Origin: Porticoccaceae bacterium
Lineage (GTDB): Bacteria; Pseudomonadota; Gammaproteobacteria; Pseudomonadales; Porticoccaceae
Assembly: GCA_023255165.1 (NCBI GenBank)
Contig: JALRJD010000328.1
Location: forward strand, 1 to 32,400
Direction of reading: 5' to 3'
DNA: 32,400 nucleotides
Below the pieces are notes generated by a model that was not told where the DNA came from, ran no database searches, and saw only the letters and a program-made list of their open reading frames with translations. Made by a program: the position numbers and the translations under genes. This document shows, piece by piece, positions 1 through 5,937 of the stretch. The first letter of the stretch is position 1. Each line of letters begins with the position of its first letter.

Positions 1-284
1 CAGATCGACCAGTGCCTTGCGTCTGGCGGAAAAGCCGCGATAAAAATATCCACCCGCACATGGCCGCCGCGCTGCAGGGTAAAGGCGATGCCAAGCATAA
101 ATACCATGCCATGCAGATAGGTGATCGACTCCTGCAGGGCAATCGAGCCGCTCTCGAAATAGTAGCGTAGCACCACAACCACAACGGTCATCGCCACCAT
201 GGCCAAGGTCAGCCAGGAGATCACCCGGCCGGTAAAGTCGGTCACGTAGTCAATGGCGGAAATAAACAGATTGATTGGCCTCAC
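1..284 (-). CDS. TRAP transporter small permease (DctQ-like), 5' fragment with apparent frameshift
   Basis: Read on the minus strand from GTG at 284, with GGAG at 290-293 as ribosome binding site. The product starts VRPINLFISAIDYVTDF, has a membrane segment (WLTLAMVAMTVVVVVLRYYF), then LQESITYLHGMVFMLGIAFTLQRGGHVRVDIF. This is the pattern of the DctQ/TRAP small membrane subunit, which works with a large permease and a periplasmic binding protein in Na+-driven uptake of organic acids. After VRVDIF the frame reads IAAFPPDARHW, which does not fit the family. Adding one T to the T5 run (A5 at 42-46 on the plus strand) restores YRGFSARRKALVDL, which does. So there is either a one-base deletion in a homopolymer (sequencing error) or a broken gene. 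The 3' end lies outside the window. It is unrelated to the flagellar genes. The family call is from visible hydrophobicity and the HVRVD motif. Confidence 0.75.
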   Translation of the reverse strand, partial: MRPINLFISAIDYVTDFTGRVISWLTLAMVAMTVVVVVLRYYFESGSIALQESITYLHGMVFMLGIAFTLQRGGHVRVDIFIAAFPPDARHWSI

Positions 285-355
285 AGCAGCTCCAGATAAT
301 GCCGGTTCAAACCCGCCAAGTATAGCCGCAGTTGTTCGGCTCTGACAGCGCGCCT

Positions 356-383
356 CGCCGACCTCCTTTGAAGCAGGTCGGCG
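356..383. other. Inverted repeat between TRAP gene and flaG
   Basis: Nine-base stem (356-364 with 375-383) around a 10-nt loop, core GCCGACCT/AGGTCGGC. There is no T-run on either side, so it is not a typical intrinsic terminator. It lies upstream of both divergent genes and could be an operator or a chance hairpin. Confidence 0.3.
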
Positions 384-419
384 CCTGGCAGAACCGGATA
401 AATTAAAATTAAAAACCAT

Positions 420-446
420 TAAAGCTTTCTATTAATCTGCCGATCT
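420..446 (+). promoter_or_regulatory. sigma28 (FliA) promoter for flaG
   Basis: TAAA (420-423), exactly 15 bases, then GCCGATCT (439-446). The consensus is TAAA-N15-GCCGATAA. It is the best sigma28 match in the window. The predicted transcript start near 453 gives flaG a leader of about 110 nt, which contains a 7-bp hairpin (519-525/536-542). Confidence 0.8.
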
Positions 447-563
447 TAGAACGTGATTGGGATGGTTTCCCCTTGCATTAAAGGCCTTGACAGAGGCAGC
501 AAGGGTAAACCTGTAAACTGCTCGCGCTTACCTTTGCGAGCACTGACTAAGTTGGTGACAGTT

Positions 564-977
564 ATGTCCGGGATTGAAGTAAATCTCAAACTAGGCACAC
601 CGCCTGCGCCCGCCCCCGCGGCGGCGCGGCCCGCATCTGGCCCTGCGAAAGCAGCGCCCAGCGAGCCAGTGGCAGCACCAACCAAGTCAATTCAGGAAGT
701 GGGTCGCGATGTGCAGGTCACAAAAGGCGAAAGCATCAAGCAGCTCACTCAAAACCTGGAAGAGGTAAAGGCGGCAGTTAAAACCTTAAATATCGCCATG
801 AGAAAAGCGCCGACCAGTCTGCAATTTTCTGTCGACAGTGCCTCTCATCGCTTTGTGGTCAATGTCACCAACAAAGATACCGGTGAGCTGGTGCGCACGG
901 TGCCAGGCGAAGCGGTTTTGCGATTTGCCGAAAACCTTGAATCGTTGAAAGGGGTTTTATTTGACGAACTCTATTAG
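564..977 (+). CDS. flaG: FlaG family flagellar protein
   Basis: 137 aa from ATG 564, which follows GGTGA at 554-558. The ORF track opens earlier at 453, but those 37 codons coincide with the predicted transcript leader and look non-coding. The N-terminal part is proline/alanine rich (about residues 12-40). The C-terminal half has the FlaG pattern: LQFSVDSASHRFVVNVTNKDTGELVRTVPGEAVLRFAENL. FlaG proteins sit next to flagellin genes in polar flagellates and affect filament length; their mechanism is poorly known. A strong sigma28 site lies upstream, so it belongs to the late class with the filament genes. The next gene, a flagellin, has its own promoter. Confidence 0.88.
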   Translation: MSGIEVNLKLGTPPAPAPAAARPASGPAKAAPSEPVAAPTKSIQEVGRDVQVTKGESIKQLTQNLEEVKAAVKTLNIAMRKAPTSLQFSVDSASHRFVVNVTNKDTGELVRTVPGEAVLRFAENLESLKGVLFDELY

Positions 978-1088
978 GGGTTTGAGCTTTAAACTGCAAA
1001 ATTGCAAATTTTAAAGTTCCAGCCCAAAGAGAAAATAACCCACCTGGAGAAATCCGGGGCAACAGCACCTGACGAGATACCGACAAAG

Positions 1089-1127
1089 CGGCAATCTTGC
1101 GGCAATTTTTGCGGCAAGATTATGCCG
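1089..1127 (+). terminator. Imperfect hairpin downstream of flaG
   Basis: CGGCA/TGCCG and ATCTTGC/GCAAGAT form a 12-bp stem with a two-base bulge (1121-1122) and a 13-nt loop. It is followed by CCGTTCCCTCTTCTTC rather than a clean T-run, so termination would be weak. The motif GCGGCAA occurs three times within it. Confidence 0.35.
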
Positions 1128-1222
1128 CCGTTCCCTCTTCTTCAAAATAGTCATCCTCCCAAAAACTCTTAACCCATTGATTCAAATGAGTTTATTTTTT
1201 ATTTCTCCGACTTTTTAAAAAG

Positions 1223-1239
1223 TTGGCATCAGTATTGCA
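1223..1239 (+). promoter_or_regulatory. sigma54 promoter for flagellin 1
   Basis: TTGGCATCAGTATTGCA has GG (1225-1226) and GC (1237-1238) separated by exactly 10 bases, and matches TTGGCAY-N5-TTGCA closely. The predicted start is near 1250, about 150 nt before the flagellin ATG. No good sigma28 site precedes this gene. Confidence 0.82.
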
Positions 1240-1403
1240 ATTCCTCTATCGCGAGCCGTCAAAAAGCCAACAGGCTATGAGACGGCAATTGGTAAATTTT
1301 TAGGTTCATCACGCATTCAGTGTTTGAGCTAAATGAACCTAACGATCCCGGTTGCACAACGCGTGTTTTAACGGCAGCCGATCAAAAACTAGAGGAATTT
1401 GAA

Positions 1404-2273
1404 ATGACTGTTATTAATACCAATGTGGGTGCAACCATTACCCAAAACGCTCTGGCAAAAAACGAAAGGTTGATGGGCCAGGCGATGGAGCGACTGTCAA
1501 CCGGCAAGCGCATCAACTCCGCGTCGGACGATGCCGCAGGTCTGGCAATCTCGGCACGTATGACCGCGCAGATTAAAGGTCTGGATCAGGCCGCGCGTAA
1601 TGCCAACGACGCCATTGCAATGATTCAAACGGCGGATGGCGCGTCTATCGAAGTAGCCAATATGCTGCAGAGAATGCGCGAGCTGGCCATTCAATCGATT
1701 ACCGAAACCAATACTGCCACCGACCGCGCGAATCTGAGTGTCGAGTTTGTCGCACTCCAGGCGGAAATTTCGCGTATTTCCACCACCACTCAGTGGAACG
1801 GTGAGAATATTCTGGACGGCTCCGCGGGTACCAATTCAGATGGCGTGGTGATCTATCAGGTTGGCGCCAATGCCAGTCAAACAATTTCCATAGACCTTGG
1901 CGACTGGGCAACCACTGGCGCTGGCGTATACAGTAATGGTGGCGCAGCCAATGATATTTCTTCGGCGGGAATCAGTCTTAGCACTTCTACTGCCGCGGCC
2001 GCAGCTCTGGCAAAAATTGACACTGCCATCAATGGTATTAACACCCAGCGCGCAACCTATGGTGCGGTGATGAACCGTCTTGAATATGTGGTGGATAACC
2101 TGTCCAATGTCTCGCAAAACGCAGCCGCCTCGCGCAGCCGTGTTGAAGATGCCAACTATGCTGCCGAGACCACCGAGCTGGCTCGTACGCAGATTATTCA
2201 GCAAGCCGGCACGGCTATGCTGGCCCAGGCAAACCAGTCTGCGCAATCTGTATTGCAGCTGTTAAAAGGTTAA
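1404..2273 (+). CDS. fliC: Flagellin 1 (sigma54-type)
   Basis: 289 aa from ATG 1404, with GAGGA at 1392-1396. The track's longer ORF from 1320 adds 28 residues (MFELNEPNDPG...) ahead of the conserved flagellin start MTVINTNVGATITQNAL and is rejected. The N-terminal D0/D1 region carries MERLSTGKRINSASDDAAGLAIS; the C-terminal D1/D0 region ends AGTAMLAQANQSAQSVLQLLKG. The central variable part is short, so this is a compact filament subunit. It is a tandem paralogue of the next gene. The promoter is of the sigma54 class, unlike its neighbours. By analogy with Vibrio FlaA it could be the first-made or essential filament protein; that is inference. Codon use is ordinary for the window, with more GCC/CGC than flagellin 2. 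Confidence 0.96.
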   Translation: MTVINTNVGATITQNALAKNERLMGQAMERLSTGKRINSASDDAAGLAISARMTAQIKGLDQAARNANDAIAMIQTADGASIEVANMLQRMRELAIQSITETNTATDRANLSVEFVALQAEISRISTTTQWNGENILDGSAGTNSDGVVIYQVGANASQTISIDLGDWATTGAGVYSNGGAANDISSAGISLSTSTAAAAALAKIDTAINGINTQRATYGAVMNRLEYVVDNLSNVSQNAAASRSRVEDANYAAETTELARTQIIQQAGTAMLAQANQSAQSVLQLLKG

Positions 2274-2304
2274 ACTTCTCTATCGTTTTCTTGCCCCAGT
2301 TTTT

Positions 2305-2360
2305 TAAGGGCCGAATAGTTTTAAGAGCAGAGTAGTTTTAAGAGCCGAGTCGTTTAAGGG
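2305..2360. repeat. 17-bp imperfect tandem repeat after flagellin 1
   Basis: Consecutive units CCGAATAGTTTTAAGAG (2311-2327), CAGAGTAGTTTTAAGAG (2328-2344) and CCGAGTCGTTTAAGGG (2345-2360), preceded by a partial TTTTTTAAGGG. They lie between the flagellin 1 stop codon and its terminator. Confidence 0.75.
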
Positions 2361-2370
2361 CTTAGCACAC

Positions 2371-2405
2371 ACGCCATTCCGGTTAGCCCGGGATGGCGTT
2401 TTTTT
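2371..2405 (+). terminator. Rho-independent terminator of flagellin 1
   Basis: ACGCCAT pairs with ATGGCGT and the stem continues through TCCGG/CCCGGG. It is followed by TTTTTTT (2399-2405). This is a strong stem with a clear T-tract. Confidence 0.9.
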
Positions 2406-2437
2406 ACAGCCATAAAAAATTAAATCCAAATCAGTAT

Positions 2438-2464
2438 TTAAGTAATCCGATGTCATGTCGATGT
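2438..2464 (+). promoter_or_regulatory. sigma28 promoter for flagellin 2
   Basis: TTAA (2438-2441), 15 bases, GTCGATGT (2457-2464). The same -10 octamer is found before flgP, which supports the call. An overlapping alternative is CAAA-N15-TCCGATGT at 2427-2453. The leader would be about 75 nt. Confidence 0.6.
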
Positions 2465-2544
2465 TTAGGGTACGGACGCGCCAGAAAGCGAATGTAATCT
2501 TGGCAACGTGACGAAGAAACCTAATATATTTTGAGGATTTTAAA

Positions 2545-3399
2545 ATGACTGTTATCAATACAAATATCGGCGCTACTATTACGGCCAACTCGCTGGCGAA
2601 AAACGAACGTGCAATGAACACAGCAATGGAACGTCTTTCTACCGGTAAGCGCATTAACTCGGCAGCTGATGATGCAGCTGGTCTTGCTATTAGCCAGCGT
2701 CTGAACGCTCAAGTTAAAGGTCTGGATCAGGCAGCACGAAATTCCAACGACGCAATCTCCATGCTTCAAACTGCGGATGGCGCGGCAATTGAAATCACCA
2801 ATATGTTGCAGCGTATGCGGGAGCTGGCTGTGCAAGCTACCAGCAACAGCAACACCTCTGCCGATGTTGCAAACCTGGATCTTGAGTTTAAAGCGCTGGC
2901 TCAAGAAATTGATCGTATCGTCGACGCAACCCAGTGGAACGGTGAGAATATTCTCGACGGCACTGGCGGCACAACAGGTACTTTCACCTATCAAATTGGC
3001 GCCAACGACACTCAAACCATTGATGTCAATTTTAACGACTTCAATCTGGCTGCTGGCGCAACCGGTGTGATGGGTGCAGACATTAGTGGTATGACTGCTA
3101 CTACCGCCACCATTGATACTTCAACAGCCAATATTATCGCAACTCTGGATACGGCGATCTCTGGTGTAACGACCCAGCGTGCTACTTTTGGTGCGGTAAT
3201 GAATCGTCTGGAGTACACGGTTGATAACCTGAGAAATATTTCTCAGAACACTACCGCCTCTATGAGCCGTATCTCTGATGCAGACTACGCTGCTGAAACC
3301 ACTGAGCTGGCCCGCACGCAGATTATTCAGCAGGCTGGTACCGCTATGCTGTCGCAAGCTAACCAGCAGGCTCAGTCTGTACTGGCACTGCTTAAGTAA
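2545..3399 (+). CDS. fliC: Flagellin 2 (likely major, sigma28-type)
   Basis: 284 aa from ATG 2545, with GAGGA at 2532-2536. The ends are nearly the same as in flagellin 1: MTVINTNIGATITANSLAKNE at the start and AGTAMLSQANQQAQSVLALLK at the end. The central region differs and is slightly shorter. Codons such as CGT, GCT and GGT are more frequent than in flagellin 1, as expected for a very highly expressed protein. It has its own sigma28-like promoter and is followed by a strong terminator, so it is a single-gene unit. Secretion would be through the FlhA export gate, with capping by FliD. No fliS-like chaperone gene is in the window. Confidence 0.97.
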   Translation: MTVINTNIGATITANSLAKNERAMNTAMERLSTGKRINSAADDAAGLAISQRLNAQVKGLDQAARNSNDAISMLQTADGAAIEITNMLQRMRELAVQATSNSNTSADVANLDLEFKALAQEIDRIVDATQWNGENILDGTGGTTGTFTYQIGANDTQTIDVNFNDFNLAAGATGVMGADISGMTATTATIDTSTANIIATLDTAISGVTTQRATFGAVMNRLEYTVDNLRNISQNTTASMSRISDADYAAETTELARTQIIQQAGTAMLSQANQQAQSVLALLK

Positions 3400-3423
3400 G
3401 ATCTGTCACACCGGCAACATCCA

Positions 3424-3450
3424 AACCCGGCTCTCTGAGTCGGGTTTTTT
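3424..3450 (+). terminator. Rho-independent terminator of flagellin 2
   Basis: AACCCGGCTC / GAGTCGGGTT form a 10-bp stem (one G-T pair) with a 3-nt loop. T6 follows at 3445-3450. Confidence 0.92.
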
Positions 3451-3469
3451 ATTGCCCGTCATAATCTGT

Positions 3470-3498
3470 AAAAAACCCCGCGGGTTAGTGCGGGGTTT
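3470..3498 (-). terminator. Rho-independent terminator after fliD
   Basis: On the minus strand, AAACCCCGC / GCGGGGTTT forms a 9-bp stem with an 8-nt loop. It continues into T6 (A6 at 3470-3475 on plus). It lies about 50 bases past the fliD stop and ends the flgB-fliD run. Confidence 0.9.
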
Positions 3499-3547
3499 CT
3501 ATTGGTTGGCTTTGGGACTAAGAGTAATCCACAGCAGTCTGTTTTAC

Positions 3548-4978
3548 TTACTTATCATAAGCCTTGGAAAGCGATTCCAACTGCCCTTCAAGATAGTCCC
3601 TGGTGCCATTGAGGCGCTCCATCATGGTTTCCATCGCCGCGAACTGGCCCAAATAGCGATCATAAACCGCGGCCATGCGTGTCTCGAGTTCTTCGAGCTG
3701 TTCGGCATAACTTTCCAGCGCCTCTTCCGCGCTGGTCTCACGGGTGGCCAGCAGACTTTCGCTGTCCGTCAGCCCTTCAAGAGTGGTGGCAATATCCTGC
3801 GCCAACCCTTTTGCATCTGTGCCATAGAGATTTTGATCGCTGGTGTTGGCGGTGAGCATCATCACCACATCGTCGTAGCTGTCGGCGATAGCGGTCGCAT
3901 AATCATCTTCATCAAACGTCAGCTGACCTTTTTGATTGATGCTGATGCCAATATCACGCAGACCGGAAATATCCCCGGAAGCGGTTGATGAATCATCAAA
4001 CAGTGCGCTGCGCACCTGGTCCATGACATGTCGTGCAACGGCCATATCGCGTACCAGTGCGCCACTGAATTCAACATCTTCCTGTGGCGCCTTGATAAAG
4101 GTATCCATAATGTCGCGAAAGTCATTGTAGACCGTAACCACATTTTCGATGCCTGTCTTAAGGGTGCTTTGGTCGCTGCTAACGGTTAAACGCGCCGCTG
4201 CGCTGGTGACACTGTTCAGTGTCACAGTCGCACCGCTGATCAGATCAGAGACTTCATTGCTGCTGCGGGTGACCGTTAAACCATTAAAGTCCAACTGGGC
4301 ATCCTGGGCCGACTGCAAGCTGTTGCCGGCATCGGCAAAACCCAGATCCGGAGTCGAGGAGACACTAAACGCGCCCTCACTGCCCGTGGCGCCGCTGAGC
4401 ACAATGCGGTAGTTGGCACCGGCTATACCCGTATCAATCAGGCTTGCCGTGATACCCATATCGGCAGCGTTAATGGCACTGACCACGCCGGCTGGCGTAT
4501 CGGTGGTAACCGTCACCGTGGTGCTGGTTATGCTGCTGGCACCAACGGCAAAGGTAAGGTCAAATGAACTGCCCGCGTTCAACGAGCTGCTGGAGCTGCT
4601 GTATTCCGTCGATTTAACCCGCTGCTCGAGAGCAAGCTGGGTAACGTCAATGGTGTGGGATCCGGCTTCCGCAGTGCCGTCCGGCGTGCTAATGCTGACC
4701 GCGACATCGGTGGAACTGGCGCTATTGGTGGCCAGCTCATCGGCATCATTGAGCGCTTCAAAGGCGGTCTGCAACAAGCTCACCTGATAGGAGATAAGCC
4801 CGTAGGCGGAAATTTTTGCTTCGGTGGCGGCAACCGCGGCCTCGATTTTGGCCTGCTTGGGGGCTTTTTCAATCGAGGTGAGATCGGTGGCCAATTTGGT
4901 GATGTCCAACCCCGAGCCCGCGCCCAGGGTGGTCATAATCTGTGACGTGACGCTTTCGGTTGCTGCTACTTCAGCCAT
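3548..4978 (-). CDS. fliD: Flagellar filament cap protein FliD (HAP2)
   Basis: 476 aa. The N-terminus has the FliD signature GAGSGLDITKLATDL (about residues 19-33), and AGSHTIDVTQLALEQRV follows near 105-120. The C-terminus is a helical segment (LEELETRMAAVYDRYLGQFAAMETMMERLNGTRDYLEGQL). FliD forms the pentameric or hexameric cap that folds flagellin at the filament tip. It starts 27 bases after flgL on the same strand with no terminator between, so it is probably read with flgKL. That differs from the usual flaG-fliD arrangement, where fliD follows the flagellins on the same strand. The many Ser/Thr/Ala codons in the middle explain the long shadow ORFs on the plus strand. Confidence 0.95.
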   Translation of the reverse strand: MAEVAATESVTSQIMTTLGAGSGLDITKLATDLTSIEKAPKQAKIEAAVAATEAKISAYGLISYQVSLLQTAFEALNDADELATNSASSTDVAVSISTPDGTAEAGSHTIDVTQLALEQRVKSTEYSSSSSSLNAGSSFDLTFAVGASSITSTTVTVTTDTPAGVVSAINAADMGITASLIDTGIAGANYRIVLSGATGSEGAFSVSSTPDLGFADAGNSLQSAQDAQLDFNGLTVTRSSNEVSDLISGATVTLNSVTSAAARLTVSSDQSTLKTGIENVVTVYNDFRDIMDTFIKAPQEDVEFSGALVRDMAVARHVMDQVRSALFDDSSTASGDISGLRDIGISINQKGQLTFDEDDYATAIADSYDDVVMMLTANTSDQNLYGTDAKGLAQDIATTLEGLTDSESLLATRETSAEEALESYAEQLEELETRMAAVYDRYLGQFAAMETMMERLNGTRDYLEGQLESLSKAYDK

Positions 4979-5005
4979 CTAGAATCTCACTCGTGCCGGT
5001 TACGG

Positions 5006-5926
5006 TTAACGGATGTAGTCAAACAAACTGAGCTGGGCAATTTTCGCAAAGCTGCTCTGCCCGGCTTCCAGCGACATAATTTCCGAGGTCAGCTGGGTAA
5101 TCGCCGTGGCATAGTCGAGGTCTTCGGCACCAGACAACAGGGTTTGATAACGCAATTTGGCGTCGGCCAGACTTTCAACCTGGGTTTCAACAATGCGCAT
5201 ACGGCTGCCGACGTCGGCAATTGAAACCGCCAGATTAAGCGTTAGTTCGCTGACCTCGGCAAGACTGTTCTGCAGCTCTTGCGAGTCCTGACTGAGCAGC
5301 GCCGCGCCAAAATCGTCGATCACATTAAAAAAGCCGACGCGCTCACTGACACCATCGGTTTCGCGGATCACGCTAGGGAAAACTTCATTGCCGGGACGGT
5401 TTAGCGCCAGCTGACGCTGATCTGAAACATCCACCAACATGCGGTTTTGGTCGCCCTGATAAACCAGCGTGCCCGAGGCATCCTCCGCGAAAGGCTTGGT
5501 TCTGACCATCGAACCGGCAAACACATAGTTGCCGGAAACATCCTGGGAATTGGCCAGCGACAGCAACTGGTCACGCAGTGCACTGACTTCCGAGGCAATA
5601 ATTTTGCGGTCGCCGGTGGAAAGGGTGGCGTTGTTGGCCTGCACCGCCAGCTCGCGCACACGTTGCATGACGTCTTCCGCGGTCATCAGCGCGGCTTCCT
5701 CGGCGCCGAGGCGACTGTTGATCGCATCAAGGTTACCGGCGTAGACATCTTGCCGATCCAGTGCCGTGCTCAGGCGCTGAATCAGTGCCGCCTGTTCGGG
5801 GCTGTCGCTGGGTCGCAACACCTGCTTGCCGGTAGCCAGCTGCGTCTGCATCTCCGAGACTTTCGCCTGCTGCTTGGCCATCTGTGTGGTGGCGCGATCA
5901 AATACCTGGCTGGTAGAGACTTTCAT
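5006..5926 (-). CDS. flgL: Hook-filament junction protein FlgL (HAP3)
   Basis: 306 aa, starting MKVSTSQVFDRATTQMAKQQ. It has the flagellin-like N-terminal helix (LATGKQVLRPSDSPEQAALI) and the FlgL motif SGNYVFAGSMVRTKPF near residue 130-145. The C-terminus is a flagellin-type helix (DYATAITQLTSEIMSLEAGQSSFAKIAQLSLFDYI). FlgL links FlgK to the filament. It starts 11 bases after flgK. Length is normal for the family. Confidence 0.95.
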   Translation of the reverse strand: MKVSTSQVFDRATTQMAKQQAKVSEMQTQLATGKQVLRPSDSPEQAALIQRLSTALDRQDVYAGNLDAINSRLGAEEAALMTAEDVMQRVRELAVQANNATLSTGDRKIIASEVSALRDQLLSLANSQDVSGNYVFAGSMVRTKPFAEDASGTLVYQGDQNRMLVDVSDQRQLALNRPGNEVFPSVIRETDGVSERVGFFNVIDDFGAALLSQDSQELQNSLAEVSELTLNLAVSIADVGSRMRIVETQVESLADAKLRYQTLLSGAEDLDYATAITQLTSEIMSLEAGQSSFAKIAQLSLFDYIR

Positions 5927-5937
5927 CAGTCAATTCC

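Larger units (their letters stand above)
978..1403. other. Intergenic region flaG to flagellin 1
   Basis: About 426 bases without a convincing gene. It holds an imperfect hairpin just after flaG (1089-1127), a sigma54 promoter (1223-1239) and a leader of about 150 nt for flagellin 1. The minus-strand ORF 865-1086 overlaps flaG and is treated as a shadow. Confidence 0.7.

Noticed and set aside
453-563. Upstream extension of flaG in the ORF track
   Set aside because: It starts at the predicted sigma28 transcript start and encodes sequence unlike FlaG; ATG 564 has a good Shine-Dalgarno.
1377-1384. GCCGATCA as a sigma28 -10 for flagellin 1
   Set aside because: No TAAA-like element 15 bases upstream, and the transcript would start at the ribosome binding site.
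1320-1403. 28-residue N-terminal extension of flagellin 1
   Set aside because: Flagellins start at the conserved M(T/A)xINTN; GAGGA lies just before ATG 1404.
4413-4945. Plus-strand ORFs of about 100 aa opposite fliD
   Set aside because: They are shadows of a Ser/Thr/Ala-rich coding region and have no family resemblance.
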